DNA of 60,000 bases from Membranipora membranacea. Its lineage: Eukaryota; Bryozoa; Gymnolaemata; Cheilostomatida; Membraniporidae. Positions 49,601 through 60,000 of this stretch are shown here, piece by piece; the first letter of the stretch is position 1, and each line of letters starts with the position of its first letter. Where the stretch lies: positions 3,665,001-3,725,000 of the forward strand of contig OU612066.1 of assembly GCA_914767715.1 (NCBI GenBank), in the 5' to 3' direction. The position numbers and the translations under genes are program-made. Under the pieces are notes generated by a model that ran no database searches, was not told where the DNA came from, and worked only from the letters and a program-made list of their open reading frames with translations.

Positions 49601-52600
49601 AACTCAAACTCATCATTGGCTGACGGCTCAATCAACTCCGAATATAGTTGTCAATTCAAATCTGTCAAAAGCCTCCAAACAATAACGTCAAAATTATGAC
49701 GTGAACTCCATTACGGACAGAGAACAAATAAAACTCATCAACATAAACATACCTGACTCCAGAGGAAATACATCCTTACTAACTAGTTTACCCCTTTTTT
49801 CAAATTTAGCTGGTGAATACTGGAAATCTACCAACCACCGGCATTCATTTTATTATGTGAAATGATGCAAAACTTTCGTACTGTTGTATGTAAGCACAAG
49901 AAGCAGACAAAAAAATTGAAACGCAGTTGTTAATGAAAGTCTACAATGTTTTGATTTAGAAGTTAAATCAAGTATTATCTTTGTAACCGAAGCGTGCAAA
50001 ACAAGAATCCACTTTTGACTTTACGTTGATGAAAAGGCGCCGTTTGCAGTTACGAGTAGATTCTGTGCCAAACAAAGGCCTCAGTCTTTTTAGTATGTAC
50101 ATGAAAGTCATTCTAGTGTTTGTTTAGTATTATTTTGCACAATAAACATTTTGAAATCGTAAGATTTCTTTGAGCTGTTACTTAATTAAGTAGGTGGTTG
50201 TTTGCCAAGTTTCGGATATGTCAATGTGTGTTAGTTGGGATGTTGCGATTTCCCAGGACCTTCGCATCAGTTTTGACACGCCTCAAGCACTCTGAAATAT
50301 CTGTGATCTGATCACACACAATTATAAATGTATAATCTACCCTCTTTCACGAGTCAAAAATCGTGGAAAATTCTATAAGGCAGGAAAAGCACACTCACAC
50401 ATTTGACAAGTGAAAAGTCTAAGGTGTCAACCCCAAATTCTCTCCAGAAAAGCATGACAGCACGGGAGATGATCACCTGTGTCCGCCTTCTACACATGAA
50501 AAAGATCTCAAAGGCCATACCTGCTTCGACGTTCAGGATTTTCTCCTCTTGTTTGATTGAGGTTGTAGCTGCGGGCACTGTGTCCGCATTGTCATGGAAT
50601 TCTGCAGGAGGTGCTATAACACAATCCAGGGGGTTGTTACCGGTCTGATCGGTCTGTCTGCTCCCTGATCGACTCCTCAGCATCTGTCGTAATCCTTTAG
50701 TCTTCATCCTATCATGATATCCAAACACAGACCTGCAACAAATCCATCGTATAACCTGTGACTTTGCCAGCGGAGTCGAATATGTGCCAAATGCCAATAA
50801 GTTCTATCCGGTAAAACTCGATCAATGTTTTATTGTTGCATTGACCAATTTTGAAATGTTATTATAGAGACTTAATGCTGGAGAAAAAGAAAGAAAAACG
50901 TTTGTAATTACACTGATGGTGGGCTAGCATTTATTAGCATAATCTTAGTTTCCGTCCAAACATAGCCATTGGCGTACTTTTGAGTGTTAAAATAAGCAAA
51001 ATTGAATTAGCCCAACAGTCCATAGACCTTTTGACTGATTCTGAATAAAGATGAAGGCTTTAGGACCACATGCAGGGGATTGGCTCTGTTTTTGCAGCAG
51101 CTCAAATAAACTTGAGAACAGAAGACTTTGGTTTTAATGAACATTTCATAAACTACATAGTAAAAGATACAGGTGTTTGATCGGGTATTATCCAATTGAG
51201 GTGAAAACTTTCTCCAAGTTTAATTTGAATCATAATTTCAATCTTGAAAAATAAAACATGTGACAAGGTTTGTAACACAATAAATACAACAGATCCTTGA
51301 CACGATTCAAGCTTTGACCATTAAGTCCTTCTCCTTCATGTTACAACATCGACAAGAGTGTCAAAAGCATGCCAACACAATAATCAGATACAAATAACTG
51401 CTGTCAAGAGATCTTCGTGATCATTTTAAAAATTGTATTCATAACCGTTCCCTGTTGTAATATTTAAAAACATGGATAGACAAGAATAGCTATGTTGATT
51501 TTTCTGCACAAAGCAGAGGAGTTCTCCCTTACTCCTTTATAAAGCCCTTCTTGTTCCCATAGAGCTCTTTTACCGAAGACATACATGAGTTTGAATGATT
51601 GTTTTGAGGGTAAATACAATATTTATTCCCTGACATCGCTTGTTTTGGGATCAAGAAGGCTCATCTATGATCAAAGTCACATGACTGCACCTGAAAAAGG
51701 TGTAAAACTTCAATCTCAAACCTCACAAATTAGAATATTGATCCAAGAGTTTTAATTAAAATTGACTAACCAGGGTTGGGATTCAAAACAATTACCAATA
51801 GAAGGTGATTGGCAGCTTGTGTTCGAATTCAATAATATCTTTGAGTTCTCGTTCACAATTACAATTGATAGAATCTCTGTTGAATTGAGCAATTTGCTAA
51901 TTGTTTTTCTGTTGAATACTGGTTATCCGAGACAGGTCAATTTCTCACAAATAGATTTGAATTTGAATCTCAAGTTAACTTCAAAGAATTTTGAATGATA
52001 GGATAACATGTTCACTATGGTCATTTACAGTATATTGGATTCTGTCCAATTCTGTGACCAAAATATTGTACATCGACTTTTAATAGCGATATATGCCATT
52101 CGCCAACTATGTGCTTCATCATAAACAAATCAAAAAAAGTATTTATATAAGACTATGACCAAATGAGTAATAATAATATCTTTATAGCTTATGTAATATG
52201 TATGTACTAGCAGGCAGGTTACGTCTTGATACCAGGATGCAGTTTTTTTGTCATGACTATTATCAGAGTTCCCGATTGCATAAATAACCTGACTACTAAA
52301 AACAAAATCTCTGTTTAGTGCAGCTCAGTAGTGGCATTGGTCGAAGGAAATGATGCCGAGATAGTAACATACAGTCTGGTCAGTACTTATAGATTATGAA
52401 TGGCTGTCATGTCAAATGAACTCATCCTTCAGACCAGAGAGTTTAATCTACGTCATCGTAATTACCGTCCTTAATTCAGACACAGTTTTCGTGACAAGCA
52501 ATTGAGTTGTTTAGAATTTAGCGAGAATAATAACACTAATGAGCAGACGATTATCGATGACTGACAGGCCAGCCATGCAGAAGTAAGACATGGCGCTATT

Positions 52601-53651
52601 TTTTGCTCCACTTCCATTCAGTAAACTGCACTGACCACGGTGGTCCGAGAATTTTTATTGAATGGTTACCTCTTCCCATTGTTAAATCTTTACCCTTCAT
52701 TTGACACTGACAGTCAATAAGGTGGCCATCTTAGTGGGGAGGAAAGGCAAGGACAACTCCCATTGTTTTATAAATCAATATACTGCTCACGCCATTGTCA
52801 CCAGCTCATCGAAGCATTATACTGTCTTTATTCTGGGCCGGAATCTTGGATAATGACAGATAATGGGGGCTTGAGGCTGATTGTTTATCCTCATTATCAC
52901 TATTGATTTCAGTTTTCAAGTCAGTTTACTTGAGCTCAGCCGTTACAAAAAATCATGTTTGAATTTGGCCCTGATGAAATAAAGGTGAGGCATAGAATAA
53001 AATCTGTCACATTGTCTCATTGTCACAGCTGTATATTGTACTTTAATTATTTGAGAAGCAGCTGACGGAAGCTCCCAATATGATGGTATTATAATATCAA
53101 GTCACAACCCCCTCTCTAGACAATCCATGATATCAACATCAGTGTGCAATTTCACTGATGATAGTTTTAGCATAAGAATCATACTGGATGTGTGTACTGA
53201 GTATAATAAAAGCCCAAAAAGGATAACGATTCAAAACAAGAAAAAGTGTAAACAGACTTGAAGGAAAAAATATTTTGGTGCAACGAAGACCTAATAATTT
53301 TGAAGCCTTTGACAGACATACATCAATTATCTAATCATCATAGATAATTATCTATATTATTCACTAACACCATCAGAGGATGACTTTTCAGGAGCATAGG
53401 GTACAAAAATATTGGTGTCTACTCTCATTTAATTTGCTTATTGTTTTGAAGCAATTCAATAAAACCCATCATGTCTGAGAACCCAAATACCAGCCAGGTG
53501 GAAAATTGAAGCTAGCCAAAATCGAATTAGAAGATTCAGTTCAATAATTAGATTGACGCTTCCCCTGTCAGGAAGGAGTAAATGAGCTGACAGAAACATA
53601 CCTGCGGCTTTGATACGGATGCTGCATCTGCCATGGATATTGATATGTCAT
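43635..53651 (-). CDS. Two-SH3-domain adaptor-like protein
   Basis: Five exons join in phase to 869 residues: 53651-53602 (ATG, MTYQYPWQMQHPYQ), 50732-50401, 48290-48237, 47855-47722 and 45674-43635 (680 codons with stop). SH3 domains lie at about 475-530 (with KAGDIV, NEWLFVQT, LGFVPFAF) and about 796-855 (VVFDYDGGNEDDL, IEWIWVQ, EGFIPKEYV), both with the expected ALYDY-like start, WW pair and G-F-[IV]-P motif. Between and before them the chain is low in structure, with an Arg/Ser repeat region (about 320-350) and acidic Ser-rich stretches. An N-terminal helical segment contains FFMCRRRTQVI and FWREFGVDTLDF. There is no catalytic domain, so it probably tethers proline-rich partners. It recalls invertebrate multi-SH3 adaptors such as Dlish/Vamana, but I cannot confirm orthology. 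The exon 2 donor could also be two bases further on. Confidence 0.8.
45200..45300 (-). other. Arg/Ser repeat region of the SH3 protein
   Basis: Encodes RSRSRSRGPERTRGRSRSSH and further SR pairs. Such tracts in other proteins are targets of SR-protein kinases or bind RNA; here the role is unknown. Confidence 0.75.
51768..51999. mobile_element. Possible hAT-like remnant with AATT-rich body
   Basis: Begins cagggttgggattcaa, similar to hAT-type ends, and continues in cryptically simple gaattcaat/acaattg-type sequence. No matching right end or target duplication was found. It lies in the first intron of the SH3 gene. Confidence 0.35.
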
Positions 53652-56600
53652 TTCTATCTATCCTCTAAATTGTAGCACAAAACTAAAGCGTGCACATCAC
53701 TAACTCACCTTAGAATGTCATTGACAGAGTACGTGGTAAATGACCCAAGCTTCCTTGCTGAGATATTGAATTACTTCTTGACTTCTGTTTTATGATAAGA
53801 GCGAGTGGCACTTCTAGATAAAAGTATTATAACCTCTATAATCCGCGGATTTAGATTTATTTGAAGGCAGTCTCTATTGTTTTATCATATCCTATCTTTG
53901 GCTACCTGTCTCCCTGTAGACCCACCCGGCGCTGCTGTCTACCTACACGGTTATATATAGAATCTGCCTTGTAATCATATACAGGTAGTGCTGCTGCTGC
54001 TGCTGCTAAACCAGCCTGATATGTGTGCAGGTATCCTACTGTATAGTGACTGATGTAGTTGTCGTCGCTATGCTGATTGCTACCTGTTGTAAGCTTCTAC
54101 AACATAAATGATGTGGCCAATAATAATAGCATGCGAATTCAAATTACCGCCACACGCCAATGTTCTTATTATTAACTGTACTTAATCCGAAGCAACAGTT
54201 GCTTTCATGCAGCTCAGCTCTATATACAGGTGAACAAACAAAACGGCAGGAAAAGAATACAGTCCAGTCACTGTGTCAAGTCTGTTTGTGTCACACAGAA
54301 GCTCAATAAATGTCTGAAGTTTATACATTATTGTATGACCAAGTTTAGCACCCATCTTGATGCACCAAATTGAGTGATACGCTCTTTTGTCTGTTATGAA
54401 AATTGTATGGTGAGGGAGTGAATATGAGCTTTATTGTCAAAACTTTAAAACAATGCATGTCGAGTGGGCAGTCGGTGCATAAAGCCTGTTTATCACAGTG
54501 AAAATTTTAATTGACAAGTTTGAAGGTTATCTTAGTTTCATTCTGAATGAATTCCGACCTAAGGCCTGGTAACATTATTTCTTGACTACTTATAATGTTT
54601 AAATATGGGTTTGTGATTGTTTTGTTTTAACCGAATTAATTAATATCATGCATTTATATCGAGATAAACAACACGACCAGAGTATCCCATGTTATATTAG
54701 CATAGCGCTCTGTAAAGTATAGATATTAGATATGTGCCTGGATTTTCATTTTCAAAAGAATTAACCTCTCTGCTGGTATAACATGCTTAGAGTTTTTCTA
54801 TCATGGTTTGGAGAGTCTGCTATGGAGATATGATAGACTGTTTTGGAAATAAGTCTATGAAAAAGCACAAGGAAAGTTTTAAAAAAACTATCTAAATATA
54901 TCTCTGAGGGTGTAAACAAATACCCCACAGGTGCTCCAAATATCTATGTGAAAGTCCATATGCGTCGCTAACTTAGATAGCTTTATTTCAGTGAATGTAT
55001 CTGGTTATTTGTTTTCAGTGACTCATGTCCCACCTCCACACCACTCATCTCTGTGTACATTACATGTGAGGCAGAAACTCAAGTAGCTCATCAATTACGG
55101 GACAAGTACAAATCTTCCCAGTCTCCCACCCAAAAACTAGCTGGAGACTTGAGAAGATTTACATAACACTAGATTACAGTTATCAGCCACACAGATATAA
55201 TTGCTAAGCACACAAGTTTTTTATGATGTAACAAAGAACTTCTACTTGGGTGTGATTTGCTCCCAGCTACCACTACCACCCTACTGATTTACTTCCTTTT
55301 TATATTCACATCTGTGTATGGTATGAACTCACCCATCGCCCATAGAAAAACCTGAGAAAACTATTGGGTTATGGGATTCCATGTGATACATTGTCATTAG
55401 TTGCCACATATTGCAACAGCGTGATGAATGTTTGCAAACAAGAGGATCAGCAAACTCTATAATTTTTATCCTATAGCATTATTTAATGTTGTTGGGGAAG
55501 TTAAAACCCAAGTAGACTCACTCACCTAGAAGACACACAAATCCGCAGACAAGGTGCACAATCCAGATAAAAACAAGACAAGGTTTCTCGGTGGAATTTA
55601 TCTAATTGAGAGCGTTGACAAGAAGCAGCAAAGTTCACCTGTGTCCTAAACAAGAATGCTGACTTCACCTTTTCACAGGGTGTCTGCCAACATTTAAATC
55701 ACAACTAAAACATGTCATGAAGTATAACTTTAGTGAGCTAATTGTTGTTAATTACTAAAAACAACATGACATTACAATGTATTTTTTATTTGCTAGGTAT
55801 TTACCCTGTAAATAAGAGCGTGAGAAGTGAGGTGTAGAGCTGAGATATCTTAGTATAGGGCAGTGGGAAAATAAGCAGTAGCTAACAACACATGCCAAAA
55901 TCTTAAGAATTGTATCAAAATAAAAGAAGTAATCAATACATCCCTGAAAGTAAATATGGCTTAATAGCGCTGAATTAAGGATAATTGAGTCATTCAAATT
56001 CACAGCCTCTAACAGTTTTGGTTCAGTTTTATTTATTTGCCTTGATTCAAATTTGCTGACCATAAATGAAATGGTAAAAAACTACACACTCATGCGAAAA
56101 AGTGATGCCGATGAATTGTGGGTTTTAATTTTAACAGTGTAGGGTAAGCTGTTTATATTGCTAGAAATAATATTGTTTTAATGCAGAAAGCATCATGTCA
56201 AGCCACATAGAATACATGTCATTTATAGTGTAAGATATGTTTAATATGACATACAAACAATCAAACAACGCTATTTCCACCTGTCTCTCTTTGTAAGACA
56301 ACAATGACAATTGATGGATATCTACAGCGCGCATGGGTCCCTGATATCATATTCCAACAGCAACCAAAACATTACATCACAAAAAAACACATGCCTGAGA
56401 CAAACGTTTACTTCGCAACAAGCTGTTATTATAGTGATTGGTCGGAATTCGGACCAGTAGAGATTAGTCACTTTATGAATACCCTTTATTTGGGAACTTT
56501 GTCCTGCCAGAACAACAAAAAAGAAAAAATCCATGTGCAGAGCGACTGCCTGCCTGACAATATCTACCTCGAATCAATAGCAATAATACATTTCATGTAT

Positions 56601-57173
56601 ACAAGAAGGTCAAAAATGAGAGCTGAATCATATAAAACTGCAAAACATGGCATCATGGTCCATTATACTAAAATGACTCAATACGATAATTATATGGTAA
56701 TATTATGACACATAAAATTTTACTCAATAGAAACTTCATTTGGGACCAGGTCTGACCAAATACATCATATTCCCTTGGCAATGGCGATGTTAAAAAACCT
56801 TTGCTGATCAACATTGTACAAGCGGGTTATTGAGTTTTTTTCAGGCCAATGATTTTTGGCTGGGGTCCGGGTTAAATTGAGACCCTAACATATTGCAAGC
56901 ACCAAAGTAAAAGTAAAATCTCTTTCAGTCATTAATCAAAGGAAGCTGGCACATGCACTTCACTGATACAATATGAAAATTGGACTTTTTAATAGATAAT
57001 TAAGGCCACATACATATACTGAGATACACCTGGTGTGTATAATAGTGAAGTGACGATATTAAGTATCCCCATAGAATTGTCTGAGCGCTTTAAGAATTCA
57101 TACATATGCATGTTTCAAGTATACACATAAAGCCTCGGTTCCATCAATTTTTGGACATTTTTTACTAAGACAA
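53652..57173. other. Upstream of the SH3 gene to the end of UCKL1
   Basis: This presumably holds the promoter and 5' UTR of the SH3 gene and, at its right side, the UCKL1 3' UTR. The only clear feature is the CTG microsatellite at 53991-54007. An open frame of 134 codons at 56304-56708 (plus strand) has no recognisable domain and is of a length expected by chance in this much sequence. Confidence 0.6.
53991..54007. repeat. (CTG)n microsatellite
   Basis: Nearly six CTG units, about 340 bp upstream of the SH3-protein start codon, possibly in its promoter or 5' UTR. Confidence 0.85.
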
Positions 57174-59114
57174 TCATTCCTCTCCTTCACCTGTGCCAAA
57201 GTATCGATCTCCAAAATTACCTGCAAATATACAAATGTTCATATGATTGTTATCAGAAACCCATCTTACATAACGATGACATTATCTTGTACTCATATAA
57301 GTTCATGATTCATCAAATCAATTAGGGCTGGAATTTTACAAAAACAAAAAAACATGTCCCATCCTACCTCAGACTCAATTTTGAGATGTGTACTTTTAAA
57401 CTTTACAAAAGCAGCAAAGCTGCTATACGAAGACCTTATGTGATCATGTACTAGCACAGTGCCCTGACAAAAACTTACCGATACCAGGTATAATGTGAAA
57501 GTTCTCATCCAGTATTTTATCTACCGCTGTGGTACAAATCTTCACTTTAGGGAATGCATAAGCAACGCTGTGTACTCCTTCAAAAATTAGCATAAATCAT
57601 AATAATAATAATTAAAAAAAAAAAAAATAAGTCTATAGCATAAATGTACTGTTATATAAACGTAAACATTACATCAGGTAAGGGCACCCCTACATTAGGC
57701 ACTGACACCTTGTTATCATACCTTCAGCTCTGAACAAAACATAGGGTAGCTGCCATCATTATTACCGAGTAGTTAATCTTTGATATTACAGAGTGGGGAA
57801 ATCATAATTTCTCTAATGTAGTATGTTCTGCTAATCAGACCACATATACAATATTGCGTTAAGAGGAGTTGCGTTGGATTAACTGACTAACTGAGACTGA
57901 CTGCTAGTATCATACGTTGCTCAACGATGATCGATGAGGGAGCGTGATACGACGAGGGAGTTCATACCTTGTATACAATTGATGTTGATATTAATACAAG
58001 GATTTCCTACCTTGTCTGGCCATGATGAGAGATACTAAGTAGATATTCTCCTCAGGCACGTCATGATCTAATAATACCCTGACAGCCATGATAGCGGCAG
58101 CACCTGTAGCCACTGTCGGGTCCATCAGTATCACGTGGTGCCCTTTAATATCCTTAGGGAGCCTCAAGTAATGCAGCTACAGTCAAAAATTAGCAACAGT
58201 AAAATACCTCAAACAGAGATAAAGGTATGATAACTAAGACTGAGACTAAGCTTACAGATGGCGTGAGTCAGCAAAATAGAGACCAGATCATACGCATATC
58301 AGGATAAGTCAGCAATTATAATTAGGGATTATAAAGTCACTCTGTAGGTCAGAGAGGGATACTGGACGGAGAGCCGAAGTATCAATCTTTGATGTTACAA
58401 TAAAGACCCTTATTGTATAAGTGAGAAAATCAAAAGGGACTGCTGTGTGTAAAAACCAGCAAAGTTATTACATGTCTACTTGTGAGATGGTACAAACCTC
58501 TACTCAGGTAATATATATCAATAAAATGTTACGCATCATTACATGTCTATTACATGTCTACAGACGATAACAACCTCTGCTCAGGTATTATATGTCTACA
58601 GCTGATACAAACAAACCTCTGGTTCATGAGTCTCCATATTAGTCTGTATGAGTATTTTACCGATTCTCACATCTTTACAAACTTCACACAGAGCTGGCTC
58701 CATCACTTCTCCAGCTCTCAGCACAGACACACCGAACACCTGTAATGTCACAATGACGGGTATATCAGGGCGATCTCATTCTGAAGTGGAAAAGGTTAAT
58801 CTAAGAAAAACAATTTGGCCCATTTTTTGAGGTGACAACACGTGGTATGTGGAGTTGTGTACAAGTTTAACATTTCTGTCATACATAATAAAAACAAAAT
58901 AATTTTATGAGGACATTGCAGTAGAAAAAAATCTCTTGATTTATCACAATCACAGACCTGTTTGACATCGAGATGTTTGCCGTCGTACTGGAAGCCTTGT
59001 GGTGTATCTACAGTGACATTTTTGAAAGGCAGCATAGACATAACATCTTCTATGAGAAGTCTCATCAGTCGTCGGGAGTAGAATATGAAATCATCTCGAC
59101 CTGTCTCCTTAGAT
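57174..59114 (-). CDS. UCKL1: Uridine-cytidine kinase-like 1, C-terminal UPRT-like part (5' part off window)
   Basis: Five exons: 59114-58958, 58739-58617, 58176-58011, 57577-57479 and 57220-57174 (TGA at 57176-57174). They join in phase to 196 residues. The product matches the uracil phosphoribosyltransferase-like domain that follows the kinase in UCKL1: [100 protein letters not shown] and [20 protein letters not shown]. The family phosphorylates uridine and cytidine in pyrimidine salvage; the UPRT-like half in animals is generally thought to have little or no activity. The first exon here starts with the last base of a codon, so the nucleoside-kinase half with its P-loop lies beyond 60000. 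The [13 protein letters not shown] segment distinguishes it from a stand-alone bacterial-type UPRT. Confidence 0.93.
58471..58622 (-). repeat. Degenerate repeats of the UCKL1 exon-intron junction
   Basis: Three related units (about 58471-58513, 58552-58591 and 58591-58622) share catgtcta..., then ga-taacaacctct, then gctcaggta. The last unit runs into the exon, so the sequence around the genuine donor (minus-strand cagaggtttgt) is partly copied twice more into the intron, at about 58574 and 58497. Confidence 0.65.
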
Positions 59115-60000
59115 CTGTGACAAAATAACAAGTTTAAGATTCATCACTCCAAAAAAGAAGAGCTGATTCTGTTTTCATAGCCAACTAGCCCTACTTATGG
59201 TGATAATCAAGAAAGAGAACCAGACTTCTATTTAACCAACCCTGCGAGTGTTAGATTTAACAATCATAAACATATAAACATATAAATATATAAATATATA
59301 TTATACACTCATGGATAGACGTTATTAAGAAAAATCAAATGTGTAGCTACAGGATCTTTGGATGAATTGTGGAGTTGTTGGAGTTCTTGTCATGTTCTAT
59401 CTGGTTTTCCGCGCTCACATAATTATGGATATTATAGGCTTTGCTAAGATTTATCACGATATTCAATTAACATGATATTCAAGTAAAAATGATTAAGTAA
59501 CATCATGATATGATTTATACAAGGTTTGCACCTATTGACCAGTGGTCAGTAGTTTGGCATATCCTCAAATCGATGCTTGAAAATATACAATGACTCAAGT
59601 TCATCTACCGACATTATCGAAAACTTAATTATTATATTTGTGTTGAATATTATGTATAAGTTGCCATAACTCAAGATAAAAATAACCTAACCCTGGCCTG
59701 GTCATCAGTTTGACTAGACACTGATGGACGGGATTATAACATACAATAGATAAGAGGCTCAGCTAACGTGTAAACTCTCACCCATAACATGATAATAAAA
59801 CCCTCTCAAACCCTCCTGTGAAATCATTGGATAATCGTGATAATTGTGAGCTGTGAAAAACTAGACACTAATGAGGGTCATCGAGGTAGAGGTCCCACAA
59901 TAAGTAGGTCCCACAACTAAGTAGAGCGAACCTCACACTTTGGTAGCACGAGACCGGTGGATACACCGACAAAAAACCTTTCAATGTAGTTGTAACTGAA
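59115..60000. other. UCKL1 intron to right edge
   Basis: Expected to be intron of UCKL1. No exon matching the kinase half was found. On the minus strand, 60000 down to about 59934 is open (…FFVGVSTGLVLPKCE) and followed by gt, but it does not match UCKL1 and may be chance. Short (ta)n sequence occurs near 59280-59305. Confidence 0.5.

Noticed and set aside
56304-56708. 134-codon plus-strand open frame
   Set aside because: A few open frames of this length are expected by chance in 60 kb of six-frame sequence, and it has no recognisable motif or splice context.

Overview
The window is animal nuclear DNA. It is AT-rich, its genes are split by many GT-AG introns (mostly 200-2500 bp), and it carries small DNA transposons, tRNA-derived repeats and a BEL/Pao-type gag relic. 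Intron density, transposon content and the gene set suggest an invertebrate, but the sequence alone does not settle the phylum. No bacterial operon, CRISPR array or plasmid feature was seen. All exon models are my own hand splicing: phases were matched across each intron and the sum of exon lengths was checked for frame.

Region by region: (1) 1-2374 is upstream sequence with a duplicated short repeat and no secure gene. (2) 2375-16563, plus strand, is a WRN-type RecQ helicase, 24 visible exons and 1043 residues, with helicase, RQC and HRDC domains. Its 5' end is incomplete, and no exonuclease domain is visible. An intronless nine-finger C2H2 gene (11989-12933, minus strand) sits inside one of its introns. 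(3) 16564-19630 is intergenic and holds a near-perfect foldback element and tRNA-like repeats. (4) 19631-40951, plus strand, is an SLF1 (ANKRD32/BRCTD1) orthologue, 24 exons and 1311 residues, with N-terminal BRCT repeats and C-terminal ankyrin repeats. Its introns are rich in short transposons. (5) 43635-53651, minus strand, is a five-exon, 869-residue two-SH3 adaptor-like protein. (6) 57174-59114, minus strand, is the 3' part of UCKL1 (uridine-cytidine kinase-like 1), covering the uracil phosphoribosyltransferase-like domain; the rest lies beyond the right edge.

Functionally, WRN and SLF1 lie head to tail about 3 kb apart and both act in genome maintenance: WRN unwinds difficult DNA structures, and SLF1 helps bring the SMC5/6 complex to damage. 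Whether the adjacency means anything is unknown. The other genes show no obvious link to them. I found no convincing new biological system. The most unusual signals are a run of SLF1 introns each carrying a different small transposon, a 178-bp foldback with an 8-bp target duplication, a nested palindromic repeat complex in SLF1 intron 3, and two places where a splice-site sequence has been tandemly duplicated into an intron.
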